From NCBI RefSeq assembly GCF_916619195.1, contig NZ_CAKAKL010000001.1, forward strand, positions 1,364,001 through 1,428,000: a stretch of DNA of 64,000 nt, given 5' to 3'. This DNA comes from Inquilinus sp. Marseille-Q2685 (GTDB taxonomy: Bacteria > Pseudomonadota > Alphaproteobacteria > DSM-16000 > Inquilinaceae). The notes beneath the pieces are model-generated. The model did no database searches and had not been told where the DNA came from. It was given only the letters and a program-made list of their open reading frames with translations. A program made the position numbers and the translations under genes. Shown here in pieces: positions 34,700-45,220 of the stretch. How positions within the stretch are numbered: the stretch's first letter is position 1; each line of letters begins with the position of its first letter.

Positions 34700-35959
34700 G
34701 TGACGGTTGGGATCGACTCGACGGCCACCATCCTCCATGCGGATCTCGACGCCTTTTACGCGTCGGTCGAGCAGCTGCTCGATCCGTCGCTGCGCGGCAG
34801 GCCGGTCGCGGTCGGTGGCGGGGTGGTGCTGGCCGCTTCCTACGAGGCCAAGGCCTTCGGCGTTCGCGGCGGCATGCCGGGGCGACAGGCGCGCGAGTTG
34901 TGCCCGCAGCTGGTCTTCGTCGCCGGCCATTTCCGGGAGTATCAGCGGCTGGGCGATGCGGCGATCGGGGTGCTCGGCGACTTCACGCCGCTGGTCGAGC
35001 GGATCTCCATCGACGAGGCCTTCGCCGACGTCGCCGGATGCACCCATCTGTTCGGCCCGCCGGCCGAGATCGCCCGGACCATCCGGCGGCGGGTGCGGAC
35101 GGAGCTCGGCCTGCCGATCTCGATCGGCGTGGCGCGCACCAAGCATCTGGCGAAGATCGCTTCGCAGGTGGCCAAGCCGGACGGGCTGGTCGTCGTCGAT
35201 CCCGAGGCGGAGCCTGCCTTCCTGCATGACCTGCCGGTCGAGCTGATGTGGGGCGTGGGCCCGGTGACGCGGGCGCGGCTGGCGGAGAGCGGCGTCCGCA
35301 CCATCGGCCAGCTGGCGACGATGCCGGGCTGGTCGCTGGAGCGGCTGCTCGGCCGCGCGGCCGGAGAGAAGCTGTCGGCGCTGTCCCGGAACCGCGATCC
35401 GCGGGCGATCGAGACGCGGCGGCGGTCGCGGTCGGCCGGGGCGCAATCCGCGCTCGGCCGGAAGCCGGCCGAGGAGCGGGTGTTCGTGCCCGCGCTGCGC
35501 CATCTCGCCGACCGGGTCGCCACCCGGCTGCGGGCCAAGTCCCGGCCCGGCCGGACCGTCACCGTCCGCGTCCGTTTCGCCGATCTGCGCTCGGTCACGC
35601 GCGCGGTGACGCTCGACGCGCCGGTCTCGGCGACCACGATCCTGGCTGAGATCGCCGAGGAGCTGGTGCGCGGGGTGCTGGCGCAGCATCCCGAGGAGAA
35701 GACGATCTCGTTGCTCGCGATCTCGGTGTCGCATCTCCAGGACCGGCCGCAGCTGCAGCTGGAACTGCCGCTCGGGCTCGCCGACGAGCGGCGCCGGCCC
35801 GGCACCGGGAGAGGGCTGGCGCGCTGGAAGGCGGACCGGGCCGTCGACGCGATCCGCGAGCGGTTCGGCTGGCAGGCGGTCGGCTACGGTTCGGTCGTGC
35901 TGGGACCGTCGCGATCCGTCCCCGACGCATTCCGCGAACTCGCCGAGAAGGACCTCTGA
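34700..35959 (+). CDS. dinB: DNA polymerase IV (Y family)
   Basis: A 419-residue translesion polymerase. The catalytic motifs are HADLDAFYASVEQ (first Asp), SYEAKAFGVRGGM and ISIDEAFADV (Asp-Glu pair); the thumb and little-finger domains follow (LMWGVGPVTRARL helix-hairpin-helix). There is no clear beta-clamp motif of QLxLF form; QLQLELPLG near residue 375 is the closest. The start is a GTG at 34700 with GGAG eight bases upstream. The longer frame starting at 34637 would place the LexA box inside the gene. Expected to be induced by DNA damage. Confidence 0.9.
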   Translation: MTVGIDSTATILHADLDAFYASVEQLLDPSLRGRPVAVGGGVVLAASYEAKAFGVRGGMPGRQARELCPQLVFVAGHFREYQRLGDAAIGVLGDFTPLVERISIDEAFADVAGCTHLFGPPAEIARTIRRRVRTELGLPISIGVARTKHLAKIASQVAKPDGLVVVDPEAEPAFLHDLPVELMWGVGPVTRARLAESGVRTIGQLATMPGWSLERLLGRAAGEKLSALSRNRDPRAIETRRRSRSAGAQSALGRKPAEERVFVPALRHLADRVATRLRAKSRPGRTVTVRVRFADLRSVTRAVTLDAPVSATTILAEIAEELVRGVLAQHPEEKTISLLAISVSHLQDRPQLQLELPLGLADERRRPGTGRGLARWKADRAVDAIRERFGWQAVGYGSVVLGPSRSVPDAFRELAEKDL

Positions 35960-35962
35960 CCG

Positions 35963-36415
35963 CTATTGCGGCGCGCGGATCTGCCGGTTCGCTTCCGCCG
36001 CGAGCGGATGGTTCGCATAGGTCCGGGCGAAGTCGCGGTACGCCTCGGCCGTGCCGGCGCGCCGGGCGGCGTCGTAGGCCGCATAGACCGTGGCGTCCGG
36101 ATCATGGGCCAGCGGCTTGTCGTCCGGCGCGGTCCGGCGCTGCAGCCGAAGCCGGGCTTCGTCCGCCAGGGCATGCCCGGGATGCCGCGCGATGAAGCGG
36201 ATCAGCGCCGCGTTCGAGCCCTGGTCGACGGCCCCGCGAAACTCCCGCGCGATCACCGCCTGCTCGTCCGGCGGCCGCGCCATGTCGGTCTGCGCCGACA
36301 TCCACCCGTCCTCCCGCGGCAAGGCACCGGCAATGCCGATGCCGGTCCGCCAGGGCAGCACGGCGAACGACAAGGACAGGGCAAGACAGGTGAACACCCG
36401 ACGTCGCGCTTCCAT
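35963..36415 (-). CDS. Small secreted or membrane-anchored hypothetical protein
   Basis: A 150-residue protein with a signal-like N-terminus: MEARRRVF, a hydrophobic run TCLALSLSFAVLPW, and a small-residue region IAGALP. The rest is helical and charged, with two short units that look alike (FIARHPGHALADEARLRL and FARTYANHPLAAEANRQI), reminiscent of a TPR-like or SH3-adjacent repeat. It is convergent with dinB (ends 4 bp away). Not assigned to a family. Confidence 0.6.
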   Translation of the reverse strand: MEARRRVFTCLALSLSFAVLPWRTGIGIAGALPREDGWMSAQTDMARPPDEQAVIAREFRGAVDQGSNAALIRFIARHPGHALADEARLRLQRRTAPDDKPLAHDPDATVYAAYDAARRAGTAEAYRDFARTYANHPLAAEANRQIRAPQ

Positions 36416-36896
36416 TGTCCTCGCCGCCTCGATCACACGTATCACCAATGTCCTGCCGCCTGACTTCTCCGGATCGGAACGATCCGAATTGGATCTCAAA
36501 AATATGGCAAATCCATGGGCAAGATCGGAATGAGGAATTTAGGAAATTATTCAAACTCCTTTTCTTGACCAGCATACGATCTTAAATCATACAATTCTGA
36601 CTTTTGTTACGCTTCTTGACTTTATAGAAAATCAAATGCATAATTTCCCGAATAGGAAAAGATCGTTTCCATTGGGATTGCTTGCGAGAATCCGGGAGAT
36701 CGGCACGAATTTTTGACCAACAAAGCCAAAATCAGGACACTTTCGCAACATCATCTCATGCCACGGTCAACGTGGGCCCGAATCTATGCGCATCGAACGC
36801 AACTTCGGAGCCTGAACGATCGTCTTCTTCAATCATAACAAGTTGCGGATTCTCACTGAAAGGTTGCGGTTCTTCACCATGTAGGGGAGACCCGAT
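36416..36896. promoter_or_regulatory. AT-rich upstream region of the RTX protease gene
   Basis: This 481-bp gene-free stretch is markedly richer in A/T than the rest of the window, especially 36,490-36,700. It separates the divergent genes at 36415 and 36897. A short open frame at 36682-36900 has no homology-like features or ribosome-binding site and is not called. The region looks foreign or under relaxed selection, and would be a natural target for a nucleoid-associated silencer. Confidence 0.55.
36616..36644 (+). promoter_or_regulatory. Sigma-70-like promoter for the RTX protease gene
   Basis: TTGACT (36616-36621) and CATAAT (36639-36644) are separated by 17 bp and each matches the consensus hexamer in five of six positions. 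This would start transcription near 36651 and leave a leader of about 245 bases before the ATG at 36897. Confidence 0.55.
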
Positions 36897-39800
36897 ATGA
36901 AATCGTCACAAATTCCTGCATATGACGCCCTGTTTTCGGAAGCCGATCCTTTCCACGACCCCCTGGCCTGGTCGCTGCAGCGGAAATGGTCGAGCGACCT
37001 GCTGTACCATCAGACCTTCTCCGACGTGTCCCGTCTGGACGCGGTCCTGGCCAACGGCAGAACTCTCGCGGACGCCATTCGCGCGGAACTCGGCGACCGA
37101 TCCGACGGGGCCGTCGTTCCTGCCCCCGTCTCGGGCGCCACGTCCGGCGCGCCGAAGCCCGAGGAGAACGGTTCGGGCGACACCACCGCGGCCGTGGTCG
37201 CCTCCGGCAACCAGCAGATCGACGGGCTGCTGAGCGGCGTCCGCTGGTCGGACGGCTTCATCACCTACAGCGATCCGGATGCGGTGAGCGACTACCAGGC
37301 CGGCCACCCCGAAGCGTTCAGCGGCTTCGCGCAGATGACGGCGCAGCAGATGATCGCCGTCCACTTCGCGCTGAACTCGGTCATCTATACACAGCCCGTC
37401 GGTTCCTTCGGCTTCTCGGTCGAGGGGTTCACCAATCTCGGCATCGATTATGCCGGCAGCGGCTCGGGGCTCGGCACGATCCGCGTCGTCAACACCACAA
37501 ACCCCAGCACGGCCTATGCCTACTACCCGGCCAACCAGGTCTATGGCGGCGACGCCTTCTTCGGGCCCAGCGGCGACCTGCCGACCGCCGGCAACTACGA
37601 CTGGCACACCGTGATCCATGAGCTCGGCCACGCGCTGGGCCTGAAGCACGGCCACGAGACCAATGTCTTCGGCGCCCTGCCGGCCGATCGCGATTCGCTC
37701 GAATACTCGGTGATGACGTACCGCACCTTCATCGGCGACGATTCGAGCGGCTACAACTACGAGACTTGGGGCGCGCCCCAGACCTTCATGATGCTGGACA
37801 TCGCCGCCTTGCAATACATGTACGGCGCGGATTTCAGCACCAATAGCGGCGACACGGTCTACAGCTGGAGCCCGACCGACGGCGCGACCTTCGTCAACGG
37901 CAGCATCGCCATCGCCCCGGGCGGCAACCGCATCTTCGCGACGATCTGGGACGGCGGCGGCGTCGACACCTACGACCTGTCGAACTACACCACCAATCTC
38001 ACCCTGGACCTCAACCCGGGCAGCCATTCCGTCTTCTCCTCGGCCCAGCTCGCCTATCTCGGCGGCGGCCCGAACGGCGGCTATGCCCGCGGCAACATCT
38101 TCAACGCGCTGCTGTTCAACGGGGATTCCCGATCCTACATCGAGAACGCCAATGGCGGCAGCGGCAACGACACCATCCAGGGCAATGCCATCGGCAACCT
38201 GCTGAACGGCAATGCCGGCGTCGACACCCTCAACGGCAACAGCGGCAACGACACCCTCAACGGCGGCGACGGGAATGACGTCCTGCTGGGTGGCGTGGGG
38301 ATTGACGTCGTCAACGGCGGCGCCGGCAACGACTGGATCGAGGGCGGCTTCTCCACCGACACGGTCGACGGCGGCGACGGCGACGACGTCTTCTATGTCC
38401 GCGACGGCGAGTTCGGCGACAACACCACCGGTGGCGCGGGGATCGACACGCTCGATCTCAGCAACTACACGTCGCGCGGCTCGACCGTGAATCTCGGCAC
38501 GAACACCTATGATTTCGTCGCCACCTTCGGCGGCCCCTACAGCATCTCCGGGGTCGAGAACGTCAGCGGCACCCAGCTCGCCGACACGATCACCGGCGAC
38601 TTCGCCAACAACACGCTGTACGGCAACGACGGCAATGACGTCCTCTATGGCGGCTCCGGCATCGACGTGCTCTACGGCGGCGCCGGCAACGACTGGATCG
38701 AGGGCGGCTTCTCCACCGACACGGTCGACGGCGGCGACGGCGACGACGTCTTCTATGTCCGCGACGGCGAGTTCGGCGACAACACCACCGGTGGCGCGGG
38801 GATCGACTGGCTCGACCTCAGCAACTATAGCTCGATGGGCGCGACTGTGAATCTCGCGGGGGGAGGCTATGACTTCTCTCCGAGTTTCGGCGGCCCCTAC
38901 ACCATCACCGGGGTCGAGAACGTCAGCGGCACCCAGCTCGCCGACACAATCATCGGCGACGGCACCAGCAACACAATCGTGGCCAACGGCGGCGCGGACA
39001 CCTTGCAGGGTGGCGCCGGGAACGACGTCATCTACGGCGGTGACGGCGACGACCTGATCTGGAGCGGCGCAGGCGCCGACACACTCTACGGCGGGGCCGG
39101 TATCGATACGGCCACCTATACCGACAGCATCGCCGCGGTGGCGGTCGACCTGGCAACCGGAACCGGCGCGGGAGGCTATTCCAACCTCGATACCTTGGTC
39201 GACATCGAGAATGTCAACGGCAGCCAGTACAACGACACGCTGACCGGCAACGCCGGCATCAATGTGCTGCGCGGCACGAACGGCAACGACGTGCTCCGGG
39301 GCGCGGCCGGCGCCGACACGCTCAACGGCGGGGTGGGCGTCGACACGGCCACCTACTCCGAAAGCGCCATCGGGGTCACGATCGACTTGACCGCCGGCAT
39401 CGGCATCGGCGGCAACGCCCAGGGTGACACCCTGGCCGGCATCGAAAACGTCAACGGCAGCCAGGGCAACGATACGCTGACCGGGGATGGGGCCGCCAAC
39501 GTGCTGCGCGGCATGAACGGCAACGACATCCTCCGGAGCAGTGCCGGTGCCGATACCATGAACGGCGACGGCGGTACGGATCTCGCCAGCTACTACAACA
39601 GCATCGCCGCGGTGAATGTGAACCTGACCTCCGGAACCGGCTCGGGGGGCTATTCCAACGGCGATGCCCTGATCAGCATCGAGAACCTCTACGGCAGCCA
39701 GTACAGCGATACGCTGACCGGAAGCGCCGGCGCCAATGTCCTGCAAGGCTACAATGGCAAAGACACGCTGACCGGCAACGGCGGGGCGGACCGTTTCGTC

Positions 39801-40100
39801 TACGGTTCGGTCGGCGCCAGCACGGTCGGCGCGAATCGCGACGTCGTCACCGATTTCAGCCATGCCCAGACTGACCGGATCGATCTGTCCGGAATCGATG
39901 CCAACACCGGCGTGGCCGGCAACCAGGCCTTCGCCTTCATCGGCACCGCCGCCTATACCGGTGTGGCGGGGCAGCTGCGCTTCGCCGTCTCGGGCGGCCA
40001 GACCGTCATCGCCGGCGACGTCAACGGCGACGGCGCCTCGGATTTCCAGATCCAGCTCAACGGCTCGATCGCCCTCGTGGCGGCCGACTTCGTGCTGTGA
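36897..40100 (+). CDS. M10 family (serralysin-like) metalloprotease with RTX repeats
   Basis: A 1067-residue secreted zinc protease. There is no Sec signal; the N-terminal ~120 residues resemble a propeptide-like region. The catalytic domain has H241ELGH245xxGxxH251 and the Met-turn SVMTY (Met273). From about residue 415 the protein is made of RTX nonapeptides (GGxGxDxxx type, e.g. GGDGNDVL, GGAGNDWIEGG), interrupted by larger beta modules, which bind Ca2+ outside the cell. The C-terminus (DFQIQLNGSIALVAADFVL) is the type I secretion signal pattern. No ABC exporter genes are adjacent. A GGGGAGA site precedes the ATG. The usual serralysin length is about 480 residues, so this one is greatly expanded by repeats. 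Confidence 0.9.
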   Translation: MKSSQIPAYDALFSEADPFHDPLAWSLQRKWSSDLLYHQTFSDVSRLDAVLANGRTLADAIRAELGDRSDGAVVPAPVSGATSGAPKPEENGSGDTTAAVVASGNQQIDGLLSGVRWSDGFITYSDPDAVSDYQAGHPEAFSGFAQMTAQQMIAVHFALNSVIYTQPVGSFGFSVEGFTNLGIDYAGSGSGLGTIRVVNTTNPSTAYAYYPANQVYGGDAFFGPSGDLPTAGNYDWHTVIHELGHALGLKHGHETNVFGALPADRDSLEYSVMTYRTFIGDDSSGYNYETWGAPQTFMMLDIAALQYMYGADFSTNSGDTVYSWSPTDGATFVNGSIAIAPGGNRIFATIWDGGGVDTYDLSNYTTNLTLDLNPGSHSVFSSAQLAYLGGGPNGGYARGNIFNALLFNGDSRSYIENANGGSGNDTIQGNAIGNLLNGNAGVDTLNGNSGNDTLNGGDGNDVLLGGVGIDVVNGGAGNDWIEGGFSTDTVDGGDGDDVFYVRDGEFGDNTTGGAGIDTLDLSNYTSRGSTVNLGTNTYDFVATFGGPYSISGVENVSGTQLADTITGDFANNTLYGNDGNDVLYGGSGIDVLYGGAGNDWIEGGFSTDTVDGGDGDDVFYVRDGEFGDNTTGGAGIDWLDLSNYSSMGATVNLAGGGYDFSPSFGGPYTITGVENVSGTQLADTIIGDGTSNTIVANGGADTLQGGAGNDVIYGGDGDDLIWSGAGADTLYGGAGIDTATYTDSIAAVAVDLATGTGAGGYSNLDTLVDIENVNGSQYNDTLTGNAGINVLRGTNGNDVLRGAAGADTLNGGVGVDTATYSESAIGVTIDLTAGIGIGGNAQGDTLAGIENVNGSQGNDTLTGDGAANVLRGMNGNDILRSSAGADTMNGDGGTDLASYYNSIAAVNVNLTSGTGSGGYSNGDALISIENLYGSQYSDTLTGSAGANVLQGYNGKDTLTGNGGADRFVYGSVGASTVGANRDVVTDFSHAQTDRIDLSGIDANTGVAGNQAFAFIGTAAYTGVAGQLRFAVSGGQTVIAGDVNGDGASDFQIQLNGSIALVAADFVL
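38314..38807 (+). repeat. Internal duplication in the RTX gene, 360-bp period
   Basis: Bases 38314-38447 and 38674-38807 are identical over 134 bp and lie exactly 360 bp (120 codons) apart, in frame. Sequence outside this block in the same register is similar but diverged. This points to a recent duplication or gene conversion within the RTX region. Confidence 0.85.
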
Positions 40101-40138
40101 GCCAAGCTGAAGAGATCTAGGAAAGATCCGTAACTCGC

Positions 40139-42396
<2,258 letters not shown>

Positions 42397-42424
42397 TCAC
42401 GCGAGATCCGTTCGATCGGGCTCA

Positions 42425-42568
42425 GAGACCGTTTGGAAACGCGCTGGCGTGAGCTGGCTGGCGGTGGTTTCGAGAACCGGAGCGCAGCGCACATTTGGTG
42501 CGTGAGCACCGGAAGCTTCGAGTCCGCCGTCAGACGGCCGCGCCAGTAGCATTTCCAAACGGGCTCTC
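42425..42568. repeat. Inverted-repeat-bounded element (about 144 bp) at the recN 3' end
   Basis: GAGACCGTTTGGAAAC (42425-42440) and TTTCCAAACGGGCTCTC (42552-42568) are imperfect inverted repeats about 110 bp apart. The interior has a smaller hairpin (GGTGCGTGAGCACC near 42496-42509). The right end overlaps the recN stop (42567-42569). Size and terminal repeats resemble a MITE or REP-derived element. It occupies most of the gap between recN and ligA. Confidence 0.5.
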
Positions 42569-44246
42569 AGGATCGGGCGGCGAGCAGGCTGTCTGCCGCG
42601 GCGCGCGCCTCCGCCGTGATCTTCGCGCCGGACAGCATCCGGGCGATCTCCTCGCGCCGCTCCCCCGCCGTCAGCGGCGCCCCCTGGGTGACGACGCTGC
42701 CGCCGCGTTCGGCCTTGCGCACCTGCCAGTGATGATCGGCGCGGGCCGCCACCTGCGGGCTGTGGGTCACCACCAGCACCTGCCCCTGCTGCCCCAGCCG
42801 CTTCAGCCGCTCGCCCACCGCATCGGCGACCGCACCGCCGATGCCGGCATCGACCTCGTCGAAGATCATCGACGGCAGGGTGCCGGGCGTGCCGCGCTGA
42901 TGCACCAGCACCACCTTGATCGCCAGCATGAAGCGCGCGAGCTCGCCGCCCGAGGCGATCTTGCCGATCGGCCCGGGCGGGCTGCCGGGATTGGCCGCGA
43001 CCAGGAAGGTGACGCGGTCGAGCCCGGCCGGGCCCCAATCGGCCTCCGCCAGCCGCTCGACCTCGGTGACGAAGCGGGCCCGCTCCATCTTCAGGGGCGG
43101 CAGTTCGGCCTTCACCCCGGCATCCAGCTTGGACGCCGCCTTGCGCCGGGCCTTGGACAACGCCTCGCCGGCCTGGACATAGGCGGTACGGGCCTCGGCG
43201 GCCGCCGAGGCCAAGCGCGCCAGCACCGCCGCCCGGTCCTCGACCAGGGCCAGCCGCTCGGCGAACTGCCGGCGCAGATCGGGTAGCGCCTCAGTCTCCA
43301 CCCCATGCTTGCGGGCCAGGGAGCGCAGCGCGTAGAGCCGATCCTCGAGCCGCTCCAGCTCGCCGGCGTCGAGATCGATGTCGGCGGAGAAGCGCTCGAT
43401 CGCGGTCGCCGCCTCGGCCGCCTCATCCAGGGCGCGGCCCAGCTGCTCCAGGATCGGGTCGAGGCGACCGGCCACGCGGTCGGCGATGCGCTGCAGCGCC
43501 CGCTGCGCCGCCACCAGCGCCCGCTCGGCGCCGCGATCGCCGGACAACTCGGCCAGCGCCGCGGCGACGCCCTCCATCACCTTCTCGCGGTGCTGCAGCA
43601 GGGCGCGGCGCTCGGTCAGCTGCGCCTCCTCCCCCGGCTCCGGCGCCAGCGCCTCCAGCTCCTCGACCGAATGGCGCAGGAAGCCTTCCTCGGCCTGGGC
43701 ACGCTCGGCCTCGGCCAGCGCCTCCTCCTGCCGCCGCCGGGCGCCGCGCCAGGCCTCCCAGGCGGCGGCGCAGGCGGCGGCGAGCGTCTCGGCGCCGGCA
43801 TAGGCGTCGAGCACGTCGCGATGCGTCTTGGGATCGAGCAGCCCCTGGGTGTCGAACTGGCCGTGCACCTCGACCAGCCCGGCGCCGATCTGGCGCAGCA
43901 GGCCGATCGAGATCGGCTGATCGTTGACGAAGGCGCGGCTGCGCCCGTCGGCGCCGACGCTGCGGCGCAGCACCAGCGTGTCGTCGACCGGCAGATCCTG
44001 CCCGGCCAGGAGATCCTTCACCGGATGGCCGTCGGGCAGCAGGAACTCGGCGCTGACGGTCGCGGTCTCGGCCCCGTGCCGCACCAGCCCGGACTCGCTG
44101 CGGCCGCCGAGGGCGAGGCCGAGCGCGTCGAGCAGGATCGACTTGCCGGCCCCGGTCTCGCCGGTCAGCGCCGACAGGCCTTCGGCAAAGCCGAGCGAGA
44201 GCTGTTCGATCAGAACCACATTCCTGATCGAAAGTCCGGCCAGCAT
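42567..44246 (-). CDS. recN: DNA repair protein RecN
   Basis: A 559-residue SMC-like ATPase acting in double-strand break repair. Walker A GETGAGKS is at 30-37; a long central coiled coil follows; the signature ASGGELARFMLA and Walker B SMIFDEVDAGIGG are near the C-terminus. It starts 4 bp after bamD ends, so it rides on the bamD/lpxC transcript. I see no LexA box directly upstream. The stop codon is embedded in a repeat element. Confidence 0.95.
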   Translation of the reverse strand: MLAGLSIRNVVLIEQLSLGFAEGLSALTGETGAGKSILLDALGLALGGRSESGLVRHGAETATVSAEFLLPDGHPVKDLLAGQDLPVDDTLVLRRSVGADGRSRAFVNDQPISIGLLRQIGAGLVEVHGQFDTQGLLDPKTHRDVLDAYAGAETLAAACAAAWEAWRGARRRQEEALAEAERAQAEEGFLRHSVEELEALAPEPGEEAQLTERRALLQHREKVMEGVAAALAELSGDRGAERALVAAQRALQRIADRVAGRLDPILEQLGRALDEAAEAATAIERFSADIDLDAGELERLEDRLYALRSLARKHGVETEALPDLRRQFAERLALVEDRAAVLARLASAAAEARTAYVQAGEALSKARRKAASKLDAGVKAELPPLKMERARFVTEVERLAEADWGPAGLDRVTFLVAANPGSPPGPIGKIASGGELARFMLAIKVVLVHQRGTPGTLPSMIFDEVDAGIGGAVADAVGERLKRLGQQGQVLVVTHSPQVAARADHHWQVRKAERGGSVVTQGAPLTAGERREEIARMLSGAKITAEARAAADSLLAARS

Positions 44247-44250
44247 GGGA

Positions 44251-45081
44251 TCAGAGGATCGACCCGAGGGTGCGGTCGAAGAAGTCCTTGTCGTCGGGCG
44301 GGCGGATGCCGGACCCGGTCAGCAGCACATAGGCGTCCTGGTACCAGGGATCGCCCGGGTAGTTGTGGCCGAGCACCGCCGCGACGTGCCGCGCCTCGTC
44401 CTTCAGCCCGAGCGCGACATAGGCTTCGACCAGCCGCTCCAGCGCCTCCGGCACCTGGCTGGTGGTTTGCCAGTTCTTGACCACGCTGCGGAAGCGGTTG
44501 ATCGCCGCGTTGTATTCCCCGCGCTTCAGGTAGAAGCGGCCGATCGCCATGTCCTTGCCGGCGAGCTGGTCGTAGGTCAGGTCCAGCTTCAGCTTGGCAT
44601 CGCGGGCGTAGTCGCTGGTCGGGAAGCGGGTGATGACGTCGTTCAGCGCGTTCGTCGCCAGCTGGGTGATGCGCTGGTCGCGCTCCACATCCGAGATCCG
44701 GTCGTAGTAGCACAGCGCCTTCAGATAATAGGCGTAGGCCAGCTCCTCGCTGCCCGGATGCAGGCTGATGAAGCGGTCCAGCGCCACGATCGCGCCGTCG
44801 TAGTCGCCGCGCTTGTAGCTGGAATAGGCCGACATCAGCTGGGCCTTGGTCGCCCAGCTGGAATAGGGGTGCTGCCGCTCGACCTCGTCGAACCGGGTTG
44901 ACGCCGTCTTGAAGTCGTTGTCGTCGAAGGCCTGCTGCGCCTGGGAATAGAGCGCCTCCGGCGGCTGGTCCGCGGCCGGCTTGGCATCTTCGGAGGAGGA
45001 ACCGCCGCAGGCGGTGAGAAGAACGGCCGGCAGGACGAGCCCGACCCGCGCCAAGTGGCGAAACTGCAGACGCTTGTTCAC
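44251..45081 (-). CDS. bamD: Outer-membrane assembly lipoprotein BamD
   Basis: A 276-residue lipoprotein of the BAM complex. The signal peptide ends in the lipobox LTAC with lipidated Cys25. The mature part is a series of TPR-like helices (PPEALYSQAQQAFDDNDF, FDEVERQHPYSSWA) that scaffold BamA. Length and motif order are normal for BamD/ComL. It lies between lpxC and recN, the usual alphaproteobacterial arrangement. Confidence 0.94.
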   Translation of the reverse strand: MNKRLQFRHLARVGLVLPAVLLTACGGSSSEDAKPAADQPPEALYSQAQQAFDDNDFKTASTRFDEVERQHPYSSWATKAQLMSAYSSYKRGDYDGAIVALDRFISLHPGSEELAYAYYLKALCYYDRISDVERDQRITQLATNALNDVITRFPTSDYARDAKLKLDLTYDQLAGKDMAIGRFYLKRGEYNAAINRFRSVVKNWQTTSQVPEALERLVEAYVALGLKDEARHVAAVLGHNYPGDPWYQDAYVLLTGSGIRPPDDKDFFDRTLGSIL

Positions 45082-45167
45082 TCGATCATCGCCTTCGGTT
45101 CTGTCCGGGCCCCTATATACCCACCCCGAACGCGAATGGCGAGACGCCTTCCCGCGGGCAGACGCAC

Positions 45168-45201
45168 GTCGCCCCTCCGCGGGAATCCAGGGAGGGGCGA
45201 C
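45168..45201. terminator. Stem-loop between lpxC and bamD
   Basis: A perfect 11-bp inverted repeat, GTCGCCCCTCC (45168-45178) and GGAGGGGCGAC (45191-45201), with a 12-base loop. It lies just downstream of lpxC on the minus strand. Without a T-run it is more likely a processing or attenuation hairpin than a full terminator, since bamD follows. Confidence 0.5.
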
Positions 45202-45220
45202 GGCGGCAAGCGGAACGGGA

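Noticed and set aside
36682-36900. Short open frame of 72 codons in the AT-rich region
   Set aside because: No ribosome-binding site or recognisable features, and it overlaps the leader and start of the RTX gene.
38160-39800. Regularly spaced repeats that might be a CRISPR array
   Set aside because: They are in-frame RTX coding repeats of the protease, without constant repeat-spacer structure.
36906-39863. A 985-codon open frame opposite the RTX protease gene
   Set aside because: It mirrors the RTX repeats on the other strand and has no start signal; the sense frame has clear catalytic and RTX motifs.
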